From CBDFHC01 sp965247585 (GTDB lineage: Bacteria > Chloroflexota > Dehalococcoidia > Lucifugimonadales > GCA-2712585): a DNA stretch of 64,000 nt. This document shows, in pieces, positions 45,861 to 55,645 of the stretch. The notes under the pieces were generated by a model. It was not told the origin of the DNA. It did no database searches and saw nothing but the letters and a program-made list of their open reading frames with translations. Position 1 is the stretch's first letter. Every line of letters begins with the position of its first letter. The stretch lies in NCBI GenBank assembly GCA_965247585.1, contig CBDFHC010000004.1, positions 434,001-498,000 of the forward strand, read 5' to 3'. The position numbers and the translations under genes are program-made.

Positions 45861-46703
45861 TTAAAAGCTCGGCTTGGTCGGGAATGGAGTCAATTGGAGC
45901 TCGTGAGTCCAACAGGATTTGTCTTGGGTGTGCAGATAATAGAAGGCCTCGGCGATCTTAACTGGATTTATTATCGACTCAGGGTGCTGCTGGGCCCTCG
46001 GCAGAGCTCGGGTGCCGGGAGAGTCAATGGTACCGTCTATTACGACGTTGGCTACGTGCACGCCATACTCGGAATATTCCTCCGTCAGCACCTGTGCCAG
46101 CGCGCGCATCATCACTCTCGGATAGTACAGCGACTGTCCGGTGTATCGCTTGCGTCCGCGCAAGGACGAGGGGTTATTGGAGATAAGGAAAGAGCCAAGG
46201 CCGCGCTCTCGCATGGCGGGCAACACCTCCTTGGCGACCAAAAACGGTCCGCGGCTGGCGATGTGATGCGCGGTGTCGAACATTTCCACCGGGATGTGTT
46301 CAAGCAATTCTTTCTCTGGCGGAAGGTCACGCCCCTCGAGGTAGCCCGCGTTGTAGACCAAAACTTCCGGGTCACCGGCTTGATCTCGAATCTGGGCGAA
46401 GGCCTCTGATATGGAGTCTTGGGACACCAAGTCCAGCTCTACAATCATGGTTTCGCAGCCTTGCTCCCGGATTGCCGACTCCAATGCCGATGCGTTGGAG
46501 GCATTGCGGGTCGTCAGCACGACGAAGAAGCCCTCGTTGGCAAACTTTTGGGCTATGGCTCCCCCTACCCCCCAGCGCACGCCGACGGGTAGGTCGCTGT
46601 CGTCGAGCTCCCTGCCATGGGCCAGTTTGGTATTGCGGCCATTTGCCTGCCATTTGGATGTCGCCCCAACCACTACGGCGACTGGTTTACGATTTGAGTT
46701 CAT
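45861..46703 (-). CDS. SDR family oxidoreductase, divergent catalytic site
   Basis: 280 residues. The nucleotide-binding start VAVVVGATSK is followed by an unusual ~25-residue insertion (QANGRNTKLAHGRELDDSDL) before GVGGAIAQKFANEGFFVVLT. VLVYNAGY replaces the usual NNAG, and in the catalytic region SSLRGRKRYTGQSLYYPR the expected YxxxK lysine is Arg or displaced. The overall fold is kept. GGAATC lies upstream of the ATG. Either a non-canonical SDR or an inactive relative; the substrate is unknown. Confidence 0.7.
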   Translation of the reverse strand: MNSNRKPVAVVVGATSKWQANGRNTKLAHGRELDDSDLPVGVRWGVGGAIAQKFANEGFFVVLTTRNASNASALESAIREQGCETMIVELDLVSQDSISEAFAQIRDQAGDPEVLVYNAGYLEGRDLPPEKELLEHIPVEMFDTAHHIASRGPFLVAKEVLPAMRERGLGSFLISNNPSSLRGRKRYTGQSLYYPRVMMRALAQVLTEEYSEYGVHVANVVIDGTIDSPGTRALPRAQQHPESIINPVKIAEAFYYLHTQDKSCWTHELQLTPFPTKPSF

Positions 46704-46986
46704 CTGAGATTCCTTTCCTCTCGATGTCGGCTGCTAACGATGGCCGAAAGTAAAGCTCACTAGAATGACCATGCCATTCAAGGAAAAACAGCAACTTTCA
46801 CAATGGCAAGCAGAATCATCAGTGCAAGGACTGTAGTGGGATAAATTTCTGTTTTACTGATAATTTTTTAAGGTCAATACATTTTAACCGTAATCTTCCA
46901 AGACTTTCCGGCACATTATTCTTGGCTTAAATTTGGAGAGAAGTGTTGGCAACCAGCGAAAGTGGGACACTTTGAGACCCGAGAGA

Positions 46987-47976
46987 TTAGAGATCGGGAG
47001 AGGGCTTGGTGAGCTCCCTGAGGGTCTTGTTGTAGCGCCTTCGCCGTTCGATTGTGTGAGCCTGCACCTCCTTCCTGCGCTGCAGTATCCGTTCCCGCCT
47101 CCCGTGGAGCACATCTGCAGGTGTCACATTGCCCAGCGCCTTGTGATAGCGCCTGTAGTTGTAGTAGGCCACGAAGGCGGCAAGGGCAGCCTCCAGATCG
47201 GAAGCCATCTCGTAGGGGACCTGCTTGACGTCTCTCTTGATAGTCTGGTGATAGCGCTCCAGCTTGCCGTTGGTCTGAGGGTGGAAGGGTGCAGCCCGGA
47301 TGTGCTTGATTCCCACCAGGCGCAGGTAGTCTCTGAAGCCACGGGACACATATCCTGAGCCGTTGTCCGAGAGCAAGCTGGTCCGGTCGGCCACCGGGAC
47401 CTCGGTCATGCCAGTCTTGTCTACAGCCTCCTGGACCACCTCGATGAGAGAGTCGGTAGTCATGTCCCGCTGCAGCTTCCAGGAGAGTATGAAGCGGGAA
47501 TAGTCGTCCATCACAGTGACCAGGTAGTAGTAGCCCCATCCGATGACCTTGAAGTAGGAGGCATCGGTAGCCCACATCTGGTGAGGGCCAGTGGTCTTGC
47601 GGTGGTACTCTTGAGAGGCCTTCAACTGCATCTCGGGTGACTTCACCAGACCCTCCCTGCGCAGGATGCGATACACAGTGGACTCGGATACAGCGAAGCC
47701 CAGGTTGTCCGTGGTCCACGCTGCCAACTGGCGGCTACTTAGCTCCGGCATCTCCCTGGCCGCTTCCAGGATCGACCGTTCCTCCTGAGACCTAAGGCGG
47801 TTCCACGGTGGGGTGCTGACTCCAGGTCGATCCTCGAGGTCTTGGTGATGTTGTTGTAGTCTCAACCACCGATAGTAGGTGCTCTTGGGAACACCCAGGT
47901 CTCTGAGCATCCGACGCTTGGCCAGTGGTGATGTGGCTACACTGGCCAGGATCGTCGCCTTCTTAAGGGCACTCAT
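46987..47976 (-). CDS. IS3-family transposase OrfB (rve integrase core)
   Basis: 329 residues. An N-terminal HTH_21-type region (SSRQLAAWTTDNLGFAVSES) is followed by the rve core: QMWATDASYFKVIGWGYYY (Asp), TSLLSDNGSGYVSRGFRDYL (Asp) and HPQTNGKLERYHQTIKRD (Glu), then YNYRRYHKALGNVTPADVLH. The DDE triad is complete. Its ATG overlaps the orfA stop (ATGA), and the OrfA-OrfB fusion can also arise by a -1 shift at T7/A7 48017-48023. Confidence 0.9.
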   Translation of the reverse strand: MSALKKATILASVATSPLAKRRMLRDLGVPKSTYYRWLRLQQHHQDLEDRPGVSTPPWNRLRSQEERSILEAAREMPELSSRQLAAWTTDNLGFAVSESTVYRILRREGLVKSPEMQLKASQEYHRKTTGPHQMWATDASYFKVIGWGYYYLVTVMDDYSRFILSWKLQRDMTTDSLIEVVQEAVDKTGMTEVPVADRTSLLSDNGSGYVSRGFRDYLRLVGIKHIRAAPFHPQTNGKLERYHQTIKRDVKQVPYEMASDLEAALAAFVAYYNYRRYHKALGNVTPADVLHGRRERILQRRKEVQAHTIERRRRYNKTLRELTKPSPDL

Positions 47977-48380
47977 CCTGCGGTACCTGCGCCGTCTACC
48001 AGCGTCGGGATGGCCGTTTTTTTCAGACGGGACACCTGGAGTGAGAGCTCGCCAACGAGCTGTTTCAGCTCGCCGTTCTCCCGCCTGAACTCCACGATCT
48101 CCTGCCGCGTGGCATCTCGCACGGTGTCGCGGGACAACCTCTCCTTACCTGCCTCCATGAACTCCTTGGTCCATGCATAGTAGGAGTGGGGCTTGATACC
48201 CTCCCGCCGGCACAGGTCGTTCACGGTCACCTCGCGACGGAAACCCTCCAAGACAATGCGGATCTTCTCTTCAGGGGTGTACTTGCGCCGCGTTGCCGCT
48301 CTCACCTGGCGGACGAATGAACGAGTCTCCTCGCTCCGCCGGTCTGCGACCCTGGCTTTGTCTGTATCTGGCTGGGACAC
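47973..48380 (-). CDS. IS3-family transposase OrfA
   Basis: 135 residues from GTG 48380, preceded by AAGGAGCAGAA; the frame extends to 48413. A helix-turn-helix (EEKIRIVLEGFRREVTVNDL, CRREGIKPHSYYAWTKEFME) and a leucine-zipper-like C-terminus (IVEFRRENGELKQLVGELSL) are typical of IS3/IS911-type OrfA. The A7 run near the end allows a -1 frameshift continuing KNGHPDAGRRRRYRRMSALK into OrfB. Confidence 0.88.
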   Translation of the reverse strand: MSQPDTDKARVADRRSEETRSFVRQVRAATRRKYTPEEKIRIVLEGFRREVTVNDLCRREGIKPHSYYAWTKEFMEAGKERLSRDTVRDATRQEIVEFRRENGELKQLVGELSLQVSRLKKTAIPTLVDGAGTAG

Positions 48381-48529
48381 TTCTGCTCCTTTCCTGAGGT
48401 ACTCTACCCCCACTACAGGAGCTCACACCACTCTCAGACTCTCGGGTTTTCCACCTCCCATATGTGTCCCATTATCGCTGACGTTCTACAGACGTTGACA
48501 TTGCTGTGGGACACCTTTTGCCGTAAACC

Positions 48530-51500
48530 TCACGGCTCCGCCAGCACGAAGATGTCGGCTCCCTGGAGAAGGACTTGGACTGCGTAGCTGGTGCTTTGTC
48601 CAGAGGAGTTGTTGCCGGTGACGGCCAACGTGACAACAACGGTATCCCCAGGAGCCAGGTCCAGGTTAGCAAACGACTGGTTTAGGGTGGCCAGATCGTA
48701 GGTGTAGGTGAAGCTTCCAGTACCTGACGCAAGTGAACCGCTTTCCAGCACGGTGCCGGTGAGGTTGACGGTATGGTGCGCTACCACGCCGGTAAGAGCG
48801 GAGGGGATCTGACTGGTTATGGTCAGTGGGTTTCCGGCTATTAGCCTGGCGCCTGTCCGTGCCACATCAATGGTGAGGTAGCTGTCCGACCCTTTCGGCA
48901 CGACGTAGAAGGTGTAGGTCCCGCCGGCGGCGCCTAGAACGCCACCGGTAGGGAATGGCGCTTGAACCGGGCCAGCGGAGGTCATGCCGTCATGGGTAAC
49001 CTTGACGTTGACGGTATAGATTCCGGGCTCTGTGACCGCGAAATCGTCATCAGGGCTGTAGAAGTAACCGATCTTGTTTGCCCTGCCGGTAGCGCTAACG
49101 GTCTCTCCGGAGGGGGTGGTGACGGTGATCTCGGTCAAAGACGCCAGGGTGGGCCACATGGCCCCGCTAAAAGCAAATGTATCGCCTGTCTCCAGAACGC
49201 TGCCGGGCATGACGCCGACGGGAGTGAAGAAGATGTCTATATCCTCTCCTTTCAAGGTGAGGAGCGGACCGCCGCTGGGGCCACCGGCAGCGCCTTGGAA
49301 GGGAGGAAACACGCGCTGGCCCAGATCCGTACCCTTGGCAATCATGGCGGCCATGGAGGCGTAAATGGCGTACTCGTTGGTACCGGAGGGGGCGTCACGA
49401 TAAACGATGCCGCCGTACTGAAGCTTGACGTCGCCGGGCAGGTCGCCCAAACCGCCGTTTCCCGGCTGAAGGTTGTAAGCGTCGCCGAACTGCCAGTAGG
49501 CCCGCTGGACCTCTCCGGTGCCGACGAAACTCCGAACCGTAACGCCGGGTCGCTGGACACTGGTGTAGTAGTAGGCCCAAGTGTCAATCAGCTCCGGGTA
49601 TTGGACCGCCGGAAGATTCATGGAGGTGATCTCTGGGAATTCAACGTCCATCTCGCCAATGACATCCTTGCCATTATTGCGTGGAAGCAGGTGGAGATTG
49701 GTGACCTTTTCAGGGTCATGGAGGGTAAGGATAGGGAAGATGCCGCTGGCGGTGTCGTCGGCGGCCCACTGGACGTCCCCGGCGGTGTAGGGGTAGAAGA
49801 CCTGGGGCACAGTGCCTTCCTCTTCGCCGGAGAGACCAGGGGGATCAATGTTCTTCATGAAAAACCATTGCGGGGTTGAACCGGGCTGACCGCCAACGGC
49901 GGTAATACCGCGTTTTCCGCGGGCAATCAACGTGGTATCAGGCGTCTCCACCAGCGAGGCGCCCTTTACAGCCCCCATCCACAGGACGCCATCCTGATCC
50001 GTATAACTGGCGGTGACATCAACGGCATATTCGCCCGGGGCGGAAAGGACCAACTGCTCGGCGTCGCCGCCGGGATGGAAATAGCCGTAACGGTTCGCGC
50101 GGCCGGAGACGGTCTTGGCTATGACCTTGGCAGGGTCGGAATTTGGAAAGAGCTTAAAGTCCACGGTGACGTCCGCCGGAACACCGGGCCGGGTGTGCAC
50201 CACGGGAGACATGACGTCACCCACCTCAAAGGGGGTGTTAAGGAATGTGCCCAGGTCCCAGTCCAACGGTTCCGCCACGTACAGGTCATAGCTGCCACCC
50301 CCGGAATAGGTTATCCCCGTGGCGTCCTGGACCCATCCCCGCATGTTCACAACGTAGTGTCCGTAATCTTGAAACTGGTATTCAAAAGCCGGGTCAAATG
50401 TAGTCAACTCGTAGAAGGCGTGGACGGAGGTTGACCCGAATTTACGGGTGGGGTTCCCGGGCGATTTGGCTCTGCCAGAGCGGAATGGGGCGCGGCCCAA
50501 GTCCTTAACGGTACCGTCAGGCGCGGTGACGCTGACTTGAAGCTCGCCGGAGGGCAATAGAAACGAGACCAGAGGGGGAATGGGGCGGTTGGGCCCGCCC
50601 ATGTGATAACCGATGGTGGGAAGGAAGGGCTCCAGGCGGTAGGTAATGGGACCACCGGTCTCGGGATCGTTTTTAGGGACGATAAGCCTATCGGCGTTGT
50701 AGCTGATCTTATTCCCCAGGGCGAATGCTCCTTTGTCTTCCCTGGCCACTGCCCCGCGGGAACCGTTGCTCAGGGTGTTGGCCAAAAGCATCCAGGGGAG
50801 CCTAGGCTGTGTGGCGGGCCCTATGCGCAAAGCTGGCAATAATGCCTGACCGGTGGAGGTACGTAGCAACAACCCCTCCTCGGCGCCAGTGGGAGGGCTT
50901 GCGGGCTGATTGTCCGGCCAGATAAATCTAGGCTGCCAGTCTATTCTGCCGACGTAGTGTCCAGAGGGCAGCCACGCAGGTATTTCCTGCGTGAATTCCA
51001 TTGTAATGTTCAAGGTGTTGCCCGAAATCTCGACGCTTTGGAGGGTGGATGCGAAGGGCTGGGCGTGGTGCTCATAGCCGCCTCTGGAGAATATTGGCTC
51101 TCCCGTTGCGGTCATGAGCACAGGGATGAAGGTGGCCTGTAAGACGCCACCCTGGGCGTCGCTGATGCGGGAAAGGTTCAGAGATGGATAGAGTCTGCGA
51201 ATGCGAAGCTGGTCAAGGTCAACGTCTGCCGAGATGTTGGGGGAGACGTAGGAGAATTCTATGGTGTAGCGGATGGTCTCGCCCTGGAGAAAGCTCCAGC
51301 CATGCTGGACGCCATCGGCCCGCCAGTGACCGGTGCCCGCGGAGTCCGGCCCAGCGGCGGTGAAGGGGACTTCTGAAGGAGAGGTTGGCTTTTCCAGGCC
51401 AACGGCGATTTCCAGCGCAGGACTACCCTGCATCCAGTCGCCGGCGTTAGCATCGCCGTAGTTAACTACGATAGTAGAACCCCGGGTGGCCGGCACACTG

Positions 51501-52141
51501 GCTTCAAAGCTGCCATCGTTTTGGGAAGTGGTCTTAATACTGGCGCCGGTCTGCAGGCTTTGGACGAATACGGTGTAACTTCCTGGCACGGCTCCCGGCT
51601 GACCGGTGACGGTAAGGTTGCCATCAGCTCCTACGTCAGAAAATGAGAGCTTGTTCAGGTCCGGCGGGGTTACCAAGGGTTCGCCGGTGGGAGGCTGGAG
51701 CGAGGCAGCGGTAATGGACAGCGATTCCGGCGGCTGAGGAAGAGGAGGGGGAGTTGGCTTGGGCGTTGGGGTGGGCAGGGGCGTGGGCGCCGGCTGCGGC
51801 GTAGCGGTTGGGGTCGGTCCAGGCATGGGGGTGGGCGGCGGCGTGGGGGCAGGGACGGGCGCGGGCTTGCCGGCAGGGACCGGGGCCGGCGTTCGGTGGA
51901 CCTCAGGCGTGGGGGCGGCGGTGGGGAGGGGTGTTGGTGTTGAAGCCGGCGCTGGCCGGGTAGCGACGCCGGAGGGTGTTGGGGTTGGCGCCGGGTCCGG
52001 TGCGGCTGTGGGCGTTGATGTGGCCGGGGCCGACGAGGTGGGAGTTGGCGGTGGGGGAGGCGCATCTCCTCCTCCACCGCAGGCTGCAAACAGCGCCAGG
52101 CTAAGGACCACTGTGATGAGCAGTATGGAGGTGCCGCGCAC
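48530..52141 (-). CDS. Large surface lipoprotein with Pro/Thr linker
   Basis: 1,203 residues. Signal peptide with lipobox LSLALFAAC (Cys21), then GGGG and about 125 residues of Pro/Thr/Ala-rich linker (PTPTPSGVATRPAP style), then about 1,000 residues of beta-rich sequence: carboxypeptidase-regulatory-like segment (NLTVTGQPGAVPGSYTVFVQ), several Ig-like stretches (GEYAVDVTASYTDQDGVLW, GIYTVNVKVTHDGMTSAG) and a closing region YDLATLNQSFANLDLAPGDT. No catalytic motif was seen. It is probably a surface-displayed adhesion or binding protein. The IS3 lies just beyond its stop without breaking it. Confidence 0.8.
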   Translation of the reverse strand: MRGTSILLITVVLSLALFAACGGGGDAPPPPPTPTSSAPATSTPTAAPDPAPTPTPSGVATRPAPASTPTPLPTAAPTPEVHRTPAPVPAGKPAPVPAPTPPPTPMPGPTPTATPQPAPTPLPTPTPKPTPPPLPQPPESLSITAASLQPPTGEPLVTPPDLNKLSFSDVGADGNLTVTGQPGAVPGSYTVFVQSLQTGASIKTTSQNDGSFEASVPATRGSTIVVNYGDANAGDWMQGSPALEIAVGLEKPTSPSEVPFTAAGPDSAGTGHWRADGVQHGWSFLQGETIRYTIEFSYVSPNISADVDLDQLRIRRLYPSLNLSRISDAQGGVLQATFIPVLMTATGEPIFSRGGYEHHAQPFASTLQSVEISGNTLNITMEFTQEIPAWLPSGHYVGRIDWQPRFIWPDNQPASPPTGAEEGLLLRTSTGQALLPALRIGPATQPRLPWMLLANTLSNGSRGAVAREDKGAFALGNKISYNADRLIVPKNDPETGGPITYRLEPFLPTIGYHMGGPNRPIPPLVSFLLPSGELQVSVTAPDGTVKDLGRAPFRSGRAKSPGNPTRKFGSTSVHAFYELTTFDPAFEYQFQDYGHYVVNMRGWVQDATGITYSGGGSYDLYVAEPLDWDLGTFLNTPFEVGDVMSPVVHTRPGVPADVTVDFKLFPNSDPAKVIAKTVSGRANRYGYFHPGGDAEQLVLSAPGEYAVDVTASYTDQDGVLWMGAVKGASLVETPDTTLIARGKRGITAVGGQPGSTPQWFFMKNIDPPGLSGEEEGTVPQVFYPYTAGDVQWAADDTASGIFPILTLHDPEKVTNLHLLPRNNGKDVIGEMDVEFPEITSMNLPAVQYPELIDTWAYYYTSVQRPGVTVRSFVGTGEVQRAYWQFGDAYNLQPGNGGLGDLPGDVKLQYGGIVYRDAPSGTNEYAIYASMAAMIAKGTDLGQRVFPPFQGAAGGPSGGPLLTLKGEDIDIFFTPVGVMPGSVLETGDTFAFSGAMWPTLASLTEITVTTPSGETVSATGRANKIGYFYSPDDDFAVTEPGIYTVNVKVTHDGMTSAGPVQAPFPTGGVLGAAGGTYTFYVVPKGSDSYLTIDVARTGARLIAGNPLTITSQIPSALTGVVAHHTVNLTGTVLESGSLASGTGSFTYTYDLATLNQSFANLDLAPGDTVVVTLAVTGNNSSGQSTSYAVQVLLQGADIFVLAEP

Positions 52142-52327
52142 GGCGGGATTATAACAAGAAAGGTCTATCCGAGTGGCGTCTCGCCGTAAAGGGGAGGGAG
52201 GTAGAGGAAAGTTGGGGCGGGAGGTTGTAACGCTGATGGGCCGTGGGTATTATTGCGGTGACTGGGAGGTTTGGTTGACGCCAGGCCAAGCAGGGAAACT
52301 GAATAGCGGCGATGAGGAGGGGAGACC

Positions 52328-54085
52328 ATGGCGTACGATTTACTGATCAAGAACGGCAAGGTGGTGGACGGCTCGGGGGAGCCCTCGTTTATGGCGGACG
52401 TGGCGGTGAAGCAGGGAAAGATTGTGGGAGTTGGAAAGTTTAACGAGTCGGCCAAGCGGACGATAGACGCCGAGGGCCGGGTGGTGGCGCCGGGGTTTAT
52501 AGACCACCACACGCACTACGACCCGCAGGCGATGTGGGACCCGCTCTGCGGGTCGACGGCGCACAACGGCAATACATCGGTGATCGTGGGGCAGTGCGGC
52601 CTAGTGCTGGCGCCGGTGCGGCCCGGGGACGAGGAATGGTACCTGGACATGTTCGCCACGATGGAGGACATACCCAGAAGCGCGCTGACCAACGGGGTAA
52701 AGTTCGGTTGGGAGAGCGTGGGCGATTACCTGAACGCGCTGGGCCAGAACCGCGGGGTGAACGCCGGGGCGCTAATAGGGCACTCCGGGGTGCGCCGGTA
52801 CGTGATGGGGGAGGCGGCGCAGGAGCGGGTGGCGACGCCGGAAGAGATTGAGGCGATGCGGGACGCGGTGAGGAAGGGGATGCAGGCGGGTGCGCTGGGG
52901 TTCAGCATAGGGGATTTCGCGGACCTGGGGGAATCGCTGTTCGGGGTGAAGGTGCCGTCATCGGTGGCCACCGATGAGGAGAGGTTGGCGGTGGCGGACG
53001 TGCTGGGTGAGGTGGGCACGGGGGTGTTCCAAGTGAACGGAGGCTCCCCGGGCGGGATGGTAGGGCAGGCGCAAACGGCGCGAGAGCTGGCGCGTAGAAC
53101 GGGCCGGCCAGCCATCTACAACATTCTATTCCAAGAAGTAAGCAGGCCGGACCACTGGAAGGAGCACCTACAAATCCTGGAGGAGTCTTTCCGGGCGGGA
53201 ACCAGGGCGTACGCGTCCTGTGTCTCGGTGACGTTCGGCCCGGTGTTCAATCTTCGGCACGGGCTGGACACGGTGGAGGACGAGGACCTGATCAGCCCGC
53301 AGATAGTTTTCCGTGGGATGCCGAAGTGGGACGAGGTGATGGCGCAACCGGTGGCCGAGCGGATACGTTCGTTCCGCGACCCGGCGATTCGCAGCGCGCT
53401 GAGCGCCGAGGCGGTGGAGGGGAGCGGCTTCGAGGGGAGCTACCGGATGGCGGGGAACCAGATGAACTTCAACCGGCGATGGGACCTGGTGGAGGTGTTT
53501 ATGACCTTCCAGGAGAAGAACCGGAAATTCGCCGGGATGAGCGTGGCGGAGCTGGCGAAAGCGCAGGGGAAGGGAATCATGGACGCGTTTTTGGACCTAT
53601 CGCTGGACGAGGACTTGGAGACGAGCTTCCAGGTGGTGCAAGGGAATGTGGACGACGAGTCGCAGCGGGAGATCCTGGGGTCGCCGTACACGGTGATCGG
53701 GACGACGGACGGCGGGGCACGGCCCTCGAAGCAGGACCGGTACGAATACAGCACCAATCTGCTGGCGCACTGGGTGAGGGAGAAGGGGATCATGTCGCTG
53801 GAGGAGGCGGTGTACCGGATGACGGGTAAGACGGCGCTGATGTTTGACCTGCATGACCGGGGGTTCATTGCGCCGGGGAAGGCGGCGGACATCACGATCT
53901 TCGACCCGGACACGATAGCATCCAAGGCGCGGATACCCGCGAACAACCTGCCGGGAGGCGGGCTACAGGTGACGCGGGACGCGGTGGGGATAGATTACGT
54001 GATTGTGAACGGAGAAGCGCTGCTGGAGGGAGGGGAGCATACGGGGGCGCTGCCGGGACAGGCGCTGAGGGGACCGCTGGCTTAA
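52328..54085 (+). CDS. N-acyl-D-amino-acid deacylase family amidohydrolase
   Basis: 585 residues. The N-terminus YDLLIKNGKVVDGSGEPSF and PGFIDHHTHYDPQAMWDPL give the beta-strand and HxH metal site of the D-aminoacylase branch of amidohydrolases; LIGHSGVRRYVMG near residue 160 and the C-terminal block GFIAPGKAADITIFDPDTI are also family hallmarks. It hydrolyses an N-acyl amino acid or similar amide. GGAGGGGAG is just upstream of the ATG. It is divergent from the large lipoprotein gene across 186 bp. Confidence 0.87.
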   Translation: MAYDLLIKNGKVVDGSGEPSFMADVAVKQGKIVGVGKFNESAKRTIDAEGRVVAPGFIDHHTHYDPQAMWDPLCGSTAHNGNTSVIVGQCGLVLAPVRPGDEEWYLDMFATMEDIPRSALTNGVKFGWESVGDYLNALGQNRGVNAGALIGHSGVRRYVMGEAAQERVATPEEIEAMRDAVRKGMQAGALGFSIGDFADLGESLFGVKVPSSVATDEERLAVADVLGEVGTGVFQVNGGSPGGMVGQAQTARELARRTGRPAIYNILFQEVSRPDHWKEHLQILEESFRAGTRAYASCVSVTFGPVFNLRHGLDTVEDEDLISPQIVFRGMPKWDEVMAQPVAERIRSFRDPAIRSALSAEAVEGSGFEGSYRMAGNQMNFNRRWDLVEVFMTFQEKNRKFAGMSVAELAKAQGKGIMDAFLDLSLDEDLETSFQVVQGNVDDESQREILGSPYTVIGTTDGGARPSKQDRYEYSTNLLAHWVREKGIMSLEEAVYRMTGKTALMFDLHDRGFIAPGKAADITIFDPDTIASKARIPANNLPGGGLQVTRDAVGIDYVIVNGEALLEGGEHTGALPGQALRGPLA

Positions 54086-54104
54086 AGGGGTCTGAGGGGC
54101 AACC

Positions 54105-55510
54105 TCGGCACCAGTCAGCTATGACGATGGGTGTTGCTACCACAGAGGATTGCAAATCACAGGTTGGTGGTTCCCACCCGCCCGCCCCGGAAGGTTTTTA
54201 AAAGTGTTTCTGAGGGACACCCTCAGACTCCCGGCAGGGAACCTAGGTTCCCTGCATTCTCCTAAGTAGCCGGAAGGGCGAAGAATATAGATCTGAGGGA
54301 CACTCCTTCCGCCACAGAGCTTGCGAAGGAATTGAACTGGAACAGCGGTAGTTGGCACTGAGGTTGGATGTGCTCTCCCACCACACCCAGATTCTTCGAT
54401 CCTCACGGGCGGACTCAGAATGACATGGTGGGGGGCGGGATGCGGTATGGGCTCGTCCTTCGAGAGCCTCAGGATGAGCGGGTTGGAGGCGAGGATAGGG
54501 TGTATTAGGCCTATTGGCAGAACGTTTCAGGACGGTCTTATTTTAGGTTCTGAGGGATACCCTCAGTCTCCGGGCAGCCACCACCCGGGTTCCCCGCACT
54601 TTCCTGTGACGTTGGTGTTGGGCACGCGCAGGAGGCCCGCTTCCAGACGATGCCAGGATGTCCTATTTCCAGGGCGATCAGCCAGGGCGAAGGGTATGTC
54701 CACCATCAGGGACTGCGAGTCGAAGGTTGGTGGTTCCCACCCACCCGCCCAGAAAGGTTTTTAAAAGTGTTTCTGAGGGACACCCTCAGACTCCCGGCAG
54801 AGAGGCTGCGGCCCTCTGCACTCCCCCTTTCTGAATGTCTTTAAAGGAACGACATGTCTGTTGATGAGGGGCTCAGAGTTTGTGAGCAAATCAAGCTGGA
54901 ACAGCGGAAGTGGGCATAGGGGTTGGATGTGCTCTCCCACCACACCCAGATTCTTCGATCCTCACGGGCGGACTCAGAATGACATGGTGGGGGGCGGGAT
55001 GCGGGATGGGCTCGTCCTTCGAGGGCCTCAGGATGAGCGGGTTGGAGGCGAGGATAGGGTGTATTAGGCCTATTGGCAGAACGTTTCAGGACGGTCTTAT
55101 TTTAGGTTCTGAGGGATACCCTCAGTCTCCGGGCAGCCACCACCCGGGTTCCCCGCACTTTCCTGTGACGTTGGTGTTGGGCACGCGCAGGAGGCCCGCT
55201 TCCAGACGATGCCAGGATGTCCTATTTCCAGGGCGATCAGCCAGGGCGAAGGGTATGTCCACCACGAAGGACTGCGAGTCGAAGGTTGGTGGTTCCCAGC
55301 CATCCGCCCAGAAAGGTTTTTAAAAGTGTTTCTGAGGGACACCCTCAGACTCCCGGCAGAGAGGCTGCGCCCCTCTGCACTCCCCCTTTCTGAGTGTCTT
55401 TAAAGGAACGACATGTCTGTTGATGGGGGGCTCAGAGTTTGTGGGTTGGCGGCGTAGGAGGCTCATTGTCATAGGAATGACATGTCTTGTGCGGACGCTC
55501 AACATGCGAC
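54105..55510 (+). repeat. Repeat cluster including a 559-bp tandem duplication
   Basis: A single copy at 54113-54290 (stem CAGGGAACCTAGGTTCCCTG) is followed by a compound unit of about 559 bp present twice in tandem, about 54312-54870 and 54871-55430. Each unit contains the CACCACACCCAGATTC tail motif, the CTCGTCCTTCGAG(A/G)GCC motif, a diverged core CTGAGGGATACCCTCAG, a leader with CGAAGGTTGGTGGTTCCCA, and a second core with stem CAGAGAGGCTGCG(G/C)CCCTCTG. The tail after 55430 ends with GACATGTCTTGTGCGGACGC. Confidence 0.85.
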
Positions 55511-55645
55511 AAGGTGGCGCTGAAAATACTGACGAAGTCAAGAATTCGCAACCTCAGAGGGAGCTGTCCCCGTCCGAACTCTCCCCAGGAGGCTATTTGA
55601 GCGGATGATGGGTGCTATTTGGGGGGGGGGATGACAGGCGGAGGG

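Larger units (their letters stand above)
46944..48490 (-). mobile_element. IS3-family insertion sequence
   Basis: About 1,547 bp. Ends are imperfect inverted repeats of 27 bp, 19 matching: left TGTTGGCAACCAGCGAAAG..., right (inward) TGTAGAACGTCAGCGATAA..., both followed by TGGGACAC. It carries orfA and orfB with an ATGA overlap and an A7 slippery run. No clear target duplication is visible, so exact ends are approximate. It lies 40 bp beyond the stop of the large lipoprotein gene. Confidence 0.82.

Noticed and set aside
45691..45912. 73-codon minus ORF before the SDR
   Set aside because: Overlaps the SDR 3' end, no ribosome binding site or recognisable motif.
46944..48490. Target-site duplication for the IS3 element
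   Set aside because: Flanks (GAAG and GACG) do not match; ends may be off by a few bases or the duplication has decayed.
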